DNA from: Candidatus Omnitrophota bacterium
GTDB taxonomy: Bacteria > Omnitrophota > Gorgyraeia > JABMQH01
Direction of reading: 5' to 3'
NCBI GenBank assembly: GCA_026387595.1
Contig: JAPLLL010000151.1
Coordinates: forward strand, 1 to 7,442
Length of the DNA stretch: 7,442 nt
Positions 1 to 5,372 of this stretch are shown in pieces. Below the pieces are notes generated by a model. The model did not search any database, was not told where the DNA came from, and worked only from the letters and a program-made list of their open reading frames with translations. The position numbers were made by a program, and so were the translations under genes. How positions within the stretch are numbered: the stretch's first letter is position 1; every line of letters begins with the position of its first letter.

Positions 1-323
1 TAAAATGCGGCGGCGGCAAGGATCAAGATAAGCAGGCACGTAAAGAGGCTTTGCCTGTAAAACCATTTTGCCGCGTACTCTGACGCAAAACATATTGTCG
101 CGTAGATAAATACGTTCGCCCAGAACGCGGTAATGCCGAAAATCCCGTTAAATACCCCGAAAAAGATCCCCAGGGCAAGGCCCGTCTTAAAACCCCTGCG
201 CACGCTGAAAAAAACAAGGGTTATAAGCTGCAGATCAAAACTAAAAAGCCCCAATGCGGCGTAAGAAACAACGGTCCACTGCAAAACCGAAACCACTGCC
301 GCGATCAGGAATATGATAGCCAT
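1..323 (-). CDS. mreD: MreD-like rod shape-determining membrane protein, N-terminal part (cut by window edge)
   Basis: I translated this by hand from an ATG at 323: it gives 107 codons without a stop and runs off the left edge. MreD proteins are usually about 160-170 residues, so roughly two thirds is visible. The product is very hydrophobic, with likely membrane segments at about residues 3-24, 30-40, 47-66, 69-83 and 94-107. Residues 29-51 follow the MreD pattern of a short acidic turn, a hydrophobic stretch, then an Arg-Arg-Gly and Gly-rich segment (FFSVRRGFKTGLALG). MreD is an inner-membrane partner of MreC and MreB in the elongation complex. The start lies only 4 bases after the mreC stop and has no good Shine-Dalgarno of its own, so translation is probably coupled to mreC. 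MreD is poorly conserved in sequence, so the call rests on hydrophobicity plus position after mreB-mreC. Confidence 0.85.
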   Translation of the reverse strand, partial: MAIIFLIAAVVSVLQWTVVSYAALGLFSFDLQLITLVFFSVRRGFKTGLALGIFFGVFNGIFGITAFWANVFIYATICFASEYAAKWFYRQSLFTCLLILILAAAAF

Positions 324-327
324 AGGT

Positions 328-1086
328 TTATTCTATGCACAGGACCTCTTCGATCCTGAAAAGGTCGGATGAGGGTTTCACGATTGCGTTCGCGTAAAGC
401 GAGGCCGGGCCCTTTGCCACTTTTGTTATCCTGCCGATCATCATGCCCTTTACGCAAACCCCGCTCAGTTCGCTCGTTACGATGATATCGCCGGGCTTTG
501 CCTGCGTATCGTATGGCAGATATGTTATCCTGCACATGCCTGCGCCGATGCCGGCAAGGATGCCCTGTTCCCTTGTCCTCTGCACGGTAACGCCGAGGCG
601 CGAACCCGGGCTGTCGATAAGCATGACTTTTGCGGTGTCTTCTCCGGCTTCAAAAACGCGGCCTATCAGGCCGTCGCTTTTGGCCACTGCCGCATTTACA
701 TCTATGCCGTTTTGTTTTCCCTTGTCTATGATAACAAAACTCTCCCAGCTGGACGGATTCCTGGCTATGACCTCTGCGGCAATACTTTTCTGGGGCAGCT
801 TGTTTTTAAAGTCCAGCAGCTGCTTTAATCTTTGATTTTCGTCAGAGGTTTCCTTTGCAAGGACAGCCGCATTCGTAAGCGCGGCCACCCTTTTATTAAG
901 CTGTCCTATTTTTTGTTCGTATACGTTGCGGGGCGTCGAGAGGTTATAAAGGGCCTTCATGGACCTGGCGAGTGAGGAGGGCGAGCGCCCTTCTGCCGAT
1001 GAAACAGCGGGCAAGATGAGGGATGCAAAAATTACAGCGAAAATCAGGCAGGTCTTTTTCGTCTTATATCTCAGTCCTTGGCGCAA
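328..1086 (-). CDS. mreC: Rod shape-determining protein MreC
   Basis: This 252-residue protein is on the short side for MreC (commonly about 270-350). MreC is anchored in the inner membrane, lies in the periplasm and links MreB filaments to the peptidoglycan synthases PBP2/RodA. Visible parts are a basic N-terminus, a hydrophobic segment at about 12-28, a short coiled coil at about 55-97, and the two beta-barrel domains from about 103 onward. The family signatures are present: AEVIARNPSSWESFVIIDKG (104-123), GLIGRV (139-144), a central LIDSPGSRLGV segment and GDIIVTSELSGV with a following GMMIGRI near the end. The start codon appears to be TTG at 1086: no in-frame ATG or GTG lies close by, and the region in front (AAAAAAGTAACAG) has no clear Shine-Dalgarno. 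The gene overlaps the mreB end by 23 bases, which favours translational coupling. The hydrophobic segment ends in AVSSAEG, which resembles a signal-peptidase I site and would be odd for an anchored protein. Confidence 0.95.
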   Translation of the reverse strand: MRQGLRYKTKKTCLIFAVIFASLILPAVSSAEGRSPSSLARSMKALYNLSTPRNVYEQKIGQLNKRVAALTNAAVLAKETSDENQRLKQLLDFKNKLPQKSIAAEVIARNPSSWESFVIIDKGKQNGIDVNAAVAKSDGLIGRVFEAGEDTAKVMLIDSPGSRLGVTVQRTREQGILAGIGAGMCRITYLPYDTQAKPGDIIVTSELSGVCVKGMMIGRITKVAKGPASLYANAIVKPSSDLFRIEEVLCIE

Positions 1087-2143
1087 CTGTTACTTTTTTA
1101 AGATAATTCAACTCGCTCAAAACCTTCCCTGTCCCAAGCGCGACCGCTGTCAACGGATCATCCGCTATGTGGACCGGCAAGCCGGTTTCTTCCTGTATCA
1201 GTTTGTCCAGCCCTTTTAAAAGCGAACCCCCGCCTGCCATGACTATACCGCGTTCTATAAGATCGGCCGAAAGTTCGGGCGGGGTGCGTTCCAGCGTTAT
1301 GCGCACGCTTTCAATTATCTGCGATACGGGGTCAGCCATTGCCTCGCGTATTTCCTCGCTTGATATCATGACCATCTTGGGCAGGCCCGCGACAAGGTCC
1401 CTGCCCTTTACTTCCATTGTAAGTTCTTCTTCCAGCGGGTATGCGGAACCGATCTTTATCTTTATATCTTCCGCAGTCCTTTCCCCGACCATGAGGTTGT
1501 ATGTCTTCTTAAGATATTCGACAATGGCGTCATCCAGTTCATCCCCGCCTATGCGTATGCTCCTTGAAAATACTATGCCTGCCAGCGATATCACCGCGAT
1601 CTCGGTTGTTCCGCCGCCTATGTCTATGATCATATTGCCGGCGGGTTCCTGTATGGGCAGGCCCACGCCTATTGCCGCTGCCACAGGTTCCTCCACCATG
1701 AAAACCTCGCGCGCGCCCGCGTGCAGCGCGGAATCCTTAACAGCGCGTTTTTCCACTTCTGTAATACCTGACGGTATCGCGATAACCATCCTGGGCCTTA
1801 CCATGTGCCTGGACTGGTGGACCTTGCGTATAAAATACCTGAGCATGCTCTCCGTGATCTCAAAATCCGCTATAACGCCGTCCTTCATCGGACGTATGGC
1901 CACGATATTGCCGGGCGTGCGTCCGAGCATCCTCTTGGCCTCTTCGCCCACTGCGAGCACGTGATTGGTGCCGCGCTGTATGGCGACGACCGAGGGTTCG
2001 CACAAAACAATACCCTGGCCTTTTATAAAAACCAGGGTGGTCGCCGTGCCGAGGTCTATGCCCATATCATACGAGAATAATCCTAATATCCTATTAATAA
2101 CAGCTGAAATAAAGCCCGAAGCTTTTTTAAGATATTCGTTCAT
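1064..2143 (-). CDS. mreB: Rod shape-determining protein MreB, bacterial actin
   Basis: This is a full-length MreB of 359 residues (family about 335-350). MreB polymerises with ATP on the inner face of the cytoplasmic membrane and steers lateral cell-wall synthesis. The actin/Hsp70 nucleotide-binding motifs are all present: phosphate 1 DMGIDLGTATTLVF (26-39), phosphate 2 DIGGGTTEIAVIS (174-186) and the adenosine motif VMAGGGSLLKGL (301-312). VEEPVAAAIGVGLPI (150-164) is also typical. About 23 residues precede the core; SGFISAVINRILGLF looks like an amphipathic helix that could bind the membrane, as known for Gram-negative MreB. The ATG at 2143 is supported by a good Shine-Dalgarno (GAGAGGA at 2150-2156, 6 bases away). 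The gene opens the mreBCD block, with its own consensus promoter and a hairpin in the leader. Its last 23 bases overlap mreC. Confidence 0.98.
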   Translation of the reverse strand: MNEYLKKASGFISAVINRILGLFSYDMGIDLGTATTLVFIKGQGIVLCEPSVVAIQRGTNHVLAVGEEAKRMLGRTPGNIVAIRPMKDGVIADFEITESMLRYFIRKVHQSRHMVRPRMVIAIPSGITEVEKRAVKDSALHAGAREVFMVEEPVAAAIGVGLPIQEPAGNMIIDIGGGTTEIAVISLAGIVFSRSIRIGGDELDDAIVEYLKKTYNLMVGERTAEDIKIKIGSAYPLEEELTMEVKGRDLVAGLPKMVMISSEEIREAMADPVSQIIESVRITLERTPPELSADLIERGIVMAGGGSLLKGLDKLIQEETGLPVHIADDPLTAVALGTGKVLSELNYLKKVTVAPRTEI

Positions 2144-2149
2144 ATCAAT

Positions 2150-2156
2150 TCCTCTC
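2150..2156 (-). promoter_or_regulatory. Ribosome binding site of mreB
   Basis: The minus strand reads GAGAGGA followed by 6 bases and the mreB ATG. It is one of only two convincing Shine-Dalgarno sites in the window and fixes the mreB start, including the N-terminal extension of about 23 residues. Confidence 0.75.
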
Positions 2157-2174
2157 GTTTACATTTGGGAAATT

Positions 2175-2207
2175 GACCCCGACCCCGCCTTTGGCGGGGA
2201 AGGGGTC
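2175..2207 (-). promoter_or_regulatory. GC-rich hairpin in the mreB leader
   Basis: The two 15-base arms (2175-2189 and 2193-2207) fold around a 3-base loop. The inner stem has 7 pairs (2183-2189 with 2193-2199), then two mismatched positions (2181-2182 against 2200-2201), then 6 more pairs (2175-2180 with 2202-2207). Almost all pairs are G-C. Neither strand has a T-run after the stem, so it is not a standard intrinsic terminator. Given the promoter just upstream, the hairpin would begin about 8 bases from the predicted mRNA 5' end. Possible roles are 5' stabilisation of the mreBCD mRNA, a regulatory leader, or a copy of a small dispersed palindromic repeat. The sequence alone does not decide between them. 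Confidence 0.7.
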
Positions 2208-2220
2208 TTCTACCCTTGTG

Positions 2221-2249
2221 ATTATAACAAATGGCACCGGAGGTGTCAA
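2221..2249 (-). promoter_or_regulatory. Consensus sigma-70-type promoter for mreBCD
   Basis: The minus strand reads TTGACA (2244-2249), a 17-base spacer (2227-2243) and TATAAT (2221-2226): both hexamers match the consensus exactly and the spacing is optimal. The -35 box overlaps the aroA stop codon (2246-2248). Transcription should start near 2213-2216, giving a leader of about 70 bases that carries the hairpin and the mreB Shine-Dalgarno. Function is inferred, but an exact match on both boxes in the only gap of more than 100 bases in the window is unlikely to be chance. Confidence 0.85.
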
Positions 2250-3565
2250 ACTAATTTGTGAAGCAGCCCCTCGAATTCGGGGAATGAGGTATTGATGCAG
2301 TCTGTATTAAGAACGGACGTGCGGCCCTGCGCCCTCAGGCCCGCTATCGCCATGCTCATTGCGGTCCTGTGGTCGCCAAAGCTGTCCACATCAGCACCAT
2401 TGAGCGTCTCCCGGCCTCTGATTATGATATTATCCTGTTCTATTGTAATATCCGCGCCCATTTTTTTGAGGTTGCCTGACATGGATTCTATTCTGTCGGT
2501 TTCTTTTACGCGCAGTTCCCCCGCGCCTTTTATGACAGTGGTGCCTTGCGCAAATGCCGCCGCGACCATTACTATGGGCAGCTCGTCTATTGCGCGCGGG
2601 ATCAGATCGCCTTCTATCACGATGCCTTTTAAAGCGCTTGCGGATATCGTTACATCCGCCATCGGCTCAGGCAGGTTTAATCCTATCGGTGATATTTTTA
2701 TATCCCCGCCCATTGCCTTCAATATGTCTATGATGCCTGTGCGCGTGGGATTTACGCCCATGTTCTTTATCGTGAGCCTGGATGATCCCAATATGAGGGC
2801 CGCAACCATAAAGAATGCGGCGCTTGATATGTCGCCCGGCACATAGATCCGGCCCTTTGATCTTAATACGGATCTCTTTACGGAAACCTTAAGGCCGTCC
2901 ACTTTTATGTTTGCGCCGAATTCTTTGAGCATGCGCTCCGTGTGGTCCCTGGACTTAAGCGGTTCGCTGATCGTGGTAGTGCCGTCCGCATACAGGCCGG
3001 CAAGCAATATTGCCGATTTTACCTGCGCGCTGGGCATGGGCAGCGTATAATCAATAGCCTTGAGCGGATATTTTCCTTTTATCTTAAGCGGCGGATAAAT
3101 CTCTTTTGACTGGGAACTGGGAACTGGGAACTGGGAACCGATCTGGGCGCCCATGAGCCTCAGCGACTCTGCAACGCGCTTCATGGGCCTCTTCGATAAG
3201 GAGGCATCGCCTGTAAGCGTGCTTTCAAAATCCTGCCCGGCCAGTATCCCCATAAGCAAGCGGATGGTCGTGCCGGAATTCCCAAGGTACAATTCTTTTT
3301 TAGGTTCCTTTAATCCTCTTAAGCCTTTTCCTTTAACGACAACTGGGAACTGGGAACTGGGAACTGGCAACTGGATCTCCACGCCCATTGCCCTGAAGGC
3401 GTTGATAGTGGAAACGCAGTCCTCCCCCATAAGAAAATTACTTATCTTAGTGGAGCCTTCCGCTATGGAACCAAACATTACAGCGCGGTGGGAAATGGAT
3501 TTATCGCCGGGAACCTCTATTGCGCCTTGCAGCTTTTTGGCTGGAGTAATTACAAGTTTAGACAC
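2246..3565 (-). CDS. aroA: 3-phosphoshikimate 1-carboxyvinyltransferase (EPSP synthase), class II type
   Basis: This enzyme joins phosphoenolpyruvate to shikimate-3-phosphate, the sixth step of the shikimate pathway. The 439-residue length is normal. Motifs in order are GDKSISHRA (20-28), LGNSGTTIRLL (94-104), LSKRPM (123-128), PSAQVKSA (178-185), SRDHTER (205-211), NPTRTG (272-277), AIDELP with the catalytic Asp327, ELRVKETDRI (350-359) and DSFGDHRTA (394-402). The four short motifs used to define class II EPSP synthases (GDKx, SAQxK, RxHxE, NxTR) are all present, so the enzyme belongs with the glyphosate-tolerant class. The start is GTG at 3565, whose G is also the last base of the preceding TAG stop; an AAGGTAG lies about 14 bases upstream, so coupling is likely. 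Two in-frame tracts of one heptanucleotide repeat encode QLPVPSSQFPV (65-75) and GSQFPVPSSQS (143-153), in places where relatives have short surface turns. All catalytic motifs remain intact. Confidence 0.97.
   Translation of the reverse strand: MSKLVITPAKKLQGAIEVPGDKSISHRAVMFGSIAEGSTKISNFLMGEDCVSTINAFRAMGVEIQLPVPSSQFPVVVKGKGLRGLKEPKKELYLGNSGTTIRLLMGILAGQDFESTLTGDASLSKRPMKRVAESLRLMGAQIGSQFPVPSSQSKEIYPPLKIKGKYPLKAIDYTLPMPSAQVKSAILLAGLYADGTTTISEPLKSRDHTERMLKEFGANIKVDGLKVSVKRSVLRSKGRIYVPGDISSAAFFMVAALILGSSRLTIKNMGVNPTRTGIIDILKAMGGDIKISPIGLNLPEPMADVTISASALKGIVIEGDLIPRAIDELPIVMVAAAFAQGTTVIKGAGELRVKETDRIESMSGNLKKMGADITIEQDNIIIRGRETLNGADVDSFGDHRTAMSMAIAGLRAQGRTSVLNTDCINTSFPEFEGLLHKLV
3109..3138. repeat. 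Heptanucleotide tandem repeat (ACTGGGA)x4 inside aroA
   Basis: On the plus strand four perfect ACTGGGA units run from 3109 to 3136, followed by a broken unit. On the coding strand the unit reads TTCCCAG or a rotation of it. The tract encodes aroA residues of about 143-153 (GSQFPVPSSQS). Seven is not a multiple of three, so three units make a 21-base, 7-residue period (SQFPVPS). Confidence 0.95.
3342..3374. repeat. Second heptanucleotide tandem repeat (ACTGGGA) inside aroA
   Basis: Three perfect ACTGGGA units (3342-3362) are followed by one variant ACTGGCA (3363-3369) and a decaying ACTGGAT. The tract encodes aroA residues of about 65-75 (QLPVPSSQFPV). It has the same unit and orientation as the tract 204 bases away, and both therefore give the shared peptide PVPSSQ. 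The changed last units suggest an older or decaying copy. Confidence 0.95.
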
Positions 3566-4419
3566 TATTTTACTACTGCTACCTTGTCGCCTTCTTTTAT
3601 ATCAACGTTTTTCCATTCCGGAGGAACTTTTGCGGCGGACATATTGGCATGGACCTTTTCGATCTGGAGGATCGCCAGGAATTTTTTGTCTCGGTATACG
3701 CCCACATCCATGCCCGGCTTCATACCGTTATTTTCTCCAAGATTGATCACAACAAAATCAAATTTTTTATTCACCACCAGCACTTCGCCGACCATGTTTA
3801 CGGATAGGGCCTCGGGGGCTGGCGCTGTTTCCTGCGCGGGCGGCTGATCCTGCAACTGCGCCGGCGCTTCTTCGGTCCCGGCCGCGGGCGGGGCCTCAGG
3901 CTTCACCACGATCTTTTCAAGCTCTACCTCGCGCTTTGCCATGAAATCCTTCAATTTCTTTTCCAGAGCGTCTTTTGCGTCCTGCACGCGGGAGAGCTGC
4001 AGCTTTATCGTATCAAGTTGGGCGGCCGCGCCGGCAAGGCTTGAGGCGATCTTTTCTTTTTCATCTTTTACATTCACGAGCTCATCGACAAGCCGCCTGG
4101 ATTCCCTCTTCTCCATCTCAAGCTGCGAAAACGCGGTTTCCTTGGCGCGTTTTTCGTCCCCGAGCTGCGTCTCAAAAACTTTTATCTGGCCCTGGATGCC
4201 TTCAAGCTTTGATTCCAGGTCTTTCTTAGCGGTGGCCGCGTCTTCAAGCTCCCTGGAAAGACGCGTTGTTTCCGTATTGAGCTCTTCTATCTTTTTTTCC
4301 AGCACTGTCCTCTTATCGATCTCCGATTGCCGCATAAAAAAGAGGGCGGCAGTGCTTGCCGCCAGTACAACGCTAAGGATCAGGAGAAGGACTACCGTGG
4401 ACCTAAGGTTCTTTTCCAT
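3565..4419 (-). CDS. Membrane-anchored coiled-coil protein with C-terminal beta-type domain, function unknown
   Basis: I do not recognise this 284-residue protein as a named family. Residues 1-7 are short and basic and 8-28 form one membrane segment, so the rest probably lies in the periplasm. Residues of about 31-170 are a long, highly charged coiled coil rich in Glu, Lys, Leu and Ala. Residues of about 171-206 form a Pro/Ala/Glu/Gln linker (for example PEAPPAAGTEEAPAQ). Residues of about 207-284 look like a small beta domain: GEVLVVNKKFDFVVINLG, then NGMKPGMDVGVYRDKK, then IKEGDKVAVVK. The Gly pattern (GxVxxV, INLG, GMKPGM, VYR, EGDKV) faintly resembles FlgT C-terminal-like and MreC-like beta domains. 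The order anchor, coil, beta domain is that of MreC, and mreBCD lies just beyond aroA. A role in the envelope or cell wall is inference. The ATG at 4419 has no Shine-Dalgarno but sits just after a promoter. The stop overlaps the aroA start by one base. Confidence 0.85.
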   Translation of the reverse strand: MEKNLRSTVVLLLILSVVLAASTAALFFMRQSEIDKRTVLEKKIEELNTETTRLSRELEDAATAKKDLESKLEGIQGQIKVFETQLGDEKRAKETAFSQLEMEKRESRRLVDELVNVKDEKEKIASSLAGAAAQLDTIKLQLSRVQDAKDALEKKLKDFMAKREVELEKIVVKPEAPPAAGTEEAPAQLQDQPPAQETAPAPEALSVNMVGEVLVVNKKFDFVVINLGENNGMKPGMDVGVYRDKKFLAILQIEKVHANMSAAKVPPEWKNVDIKEGDKVAVVK

Positions 4420-4431
4420 TTTATTTTATAG

Positions 4432-4459
4432 ATTATACCACAAGGCTACAATATTGCAA
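4432..4459 (-). promoter_or_regulatory. Predicted sigma-70-type promoter with extended -10 for the coiled-coil gene and aroA
   Basis: The minus strand reads TTGCAA (4454-4459, four of six matches to TTGACA), a 16-base spacer, then TATAAT (4432-4437) preceded by TGG, an extended -10. The -35 box lies inside the end of the rlu gene. Transcription would start near 4425, only about 6 bases before the ATG at 4419, so the mRNA would be almost leaderless. This agrees with the absence of a Shine-Dalgarno there. The match is good but not perfect, and the gap is AT-rich, which raises the chance of a random TATAAT. Confidence 0.6.
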
Positions 4460-5372
4460 GCTTCTTTTCTAATATCTGCATATCCGCGGGCAGTTCGGCG
4501 CTGAATTCAAGAAATTTGCCGGTAGCAGGATGCCTGAACCCCAGTCTGAACGCGTGCAGCGCCTGCCTGCTGATGAGTGAGCTCTTTGCCCCGTAAACGG
4601 AGTCCCCTAAAATCGGGTGCCCGATATACGCCAGGTGCACCCTGAGCTGGTGCATCCTCCCTGTCCTGGGCGTAAGCTCTACCATCGCGGCGTTGCTTCC
4701 CGGAAAACGCTTGACCACTTTGTATTCCGTAACCGCCTCCCTTGATTCGCCGAAACGCACTGCCTGCTTTTGCCGCTGGGTCGGGTGCCTGCCTATCGGA
4801 AGCTCAATCTTGCCCTCGTCAAGTTCTACAAGTCCTTTTACAAAAGCGATATATTTCTTTGCGACCTGCCTTTCCTTGAATTGTTCCGCGAGCTTGCGGT
4901 GGGTTTCATCATCCTTTGCCACGACCATAAGGCCGGAGGTGTCTTTGTCAAGCCTGTGGACTATGCCCGGCCTGTCTTTCGGCCCTTCCGCTGAAAGGGT
5001 TTTGCAATGATATAAAAGCGCGCTGACCAGCGTGCCGGTACTTATGCCTGCGGCAGGATGAGACGCCATGCCGGCAGGCTTGTTCACCACCAGAAGGTGC
5101 TCATCTTCATAAAGCACTTCAAGCGGGATATTCTCCGGTTTTAGATCGCCTATAACGGTTTCGCCGGAGGGGTTGACCGTTATTATTTCGCCTTCTTTTA
5201 ATTTATGGTTCGGTTTTGCGGGGGCCCCGTTTATAAGGACACACCCTTCATCAATAAGTTTTTTTATATGCGAGCGGGATGTCTGCTTCGGGTATGCCTC
5301 GGCAAGAAAAACATCCAGCCGCTTGCCCGCGCCCTCGCCGTGAACCCTTATCTCAATATTTTCGTTTTCCAT
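4446..5372 (-). CDS. rluD: RluD-type RNA pseudouridine synthase
   Basis: This is a 308-residue RluA/RluD-family enzyme, the usual length for members with an S4 domain. It converts uridine to pseudouridine in RNA, most likely in large-subunit rRNA helix 69 if it is a true RluD. Residues of about 15-68 are an S4 RNA-binding domain (AGKRLDVFL, SRSHIKKLIDEGCVLING). The catalytic domain shows LLVVNKPAGMASHPA (93-107), the motif HRLDKDTSGLMVVAK (139-153) with the expected catalytic Asp142, and the closing signature TGRMHQLRVHLAYIGHPILG (237-256). The ATG at 5372 overlaps the lgt end by 20 bases, with only a weak AGGG upstream. The exact uridine target, and so the D in RluD, cannot be settled from sequence; other RluA-type paralogues share these motifs. 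Confidence 0.93.
   Translation of the reverse strand: MENENIEIRVHGEGAGKRLDVFLAEAYPKQTSRSHIKKLIDEGCVLINGAPAKPNHKLKEGEIITVNPSGETVIGDLKPENIPLEVLYEDEHLLVVNKPAGMASHPAAGISTGTLVSALLYHCKTLSAEGPKDRPGIVHRLDKDTSGLMVVAKDDETHRKLAEQFKERQVAKKYIAFVKGLVELDEGKIELPIGRHPTQRQKQAVRFGESREAVTEYKVVKRFPGSNAAMVELTPRTGRMHQLRVHLAYIGHPILGDSVYGAKSSLISRQALHAFRLGFRHPATGKFLEFSAELPADMQILEKKLAIL

Noticed and set aside
129..136. Frameshift or degraded mreD at the left edge
   Set aside because: Hand translation from 323 to 1 stays open with a sensible MreD-like hydrophobic pattern; the absence of a full open frame there is only due to the window edge.
443..835. Plus-strand open frame of 130 codons opposite mreC
   Set aside because: It lies wholly within mreC, with no promoter or Shine-Dalgarno and no recognisable protein pattern.
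1167..1964. Long plus-strand open frame of 265 codons opposite mreB
   Set aside because: It is fully antisense to a gene with all MreB motifs. Its translation is rich in Ser, Ile and Pro without domain structure, as expected from the reverse of biased codons.
2175..2207. Intrinsic terminator for aroA
   Set aside because: The stem is strong but no T-run follows on either strand, and a consensus promoter lies upstream of it, so it is transcribed as leader.
3109..3374. CRISPR-like array
   Set aside because: The repeats are 7 bases, directly tandem without spacers, and lie inside an intact coding frame.
2292..3746. Plus-strand open frames opposite aroA (2292-2846 and 3153-3746)
   Set aside because: They are shadows of aroA. 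The heptad repeats help keep the second one open because the repeat has no stop in any of the six frames.
4420..4445. Terminator between the rlu gene and the coiled-coil gene
   Set aside because: The 26-base gap is AT-rich and holds no inverted repeat; it contains a -10 box instead.
3941..4504. Plus-strand open frame of 187 codons opposite the coiled-coil gene
   Set aside because: Its Ser/Phe-rich product is the mirror of Glu/Lys/Leu coiled-coil codons; it has no start signals.
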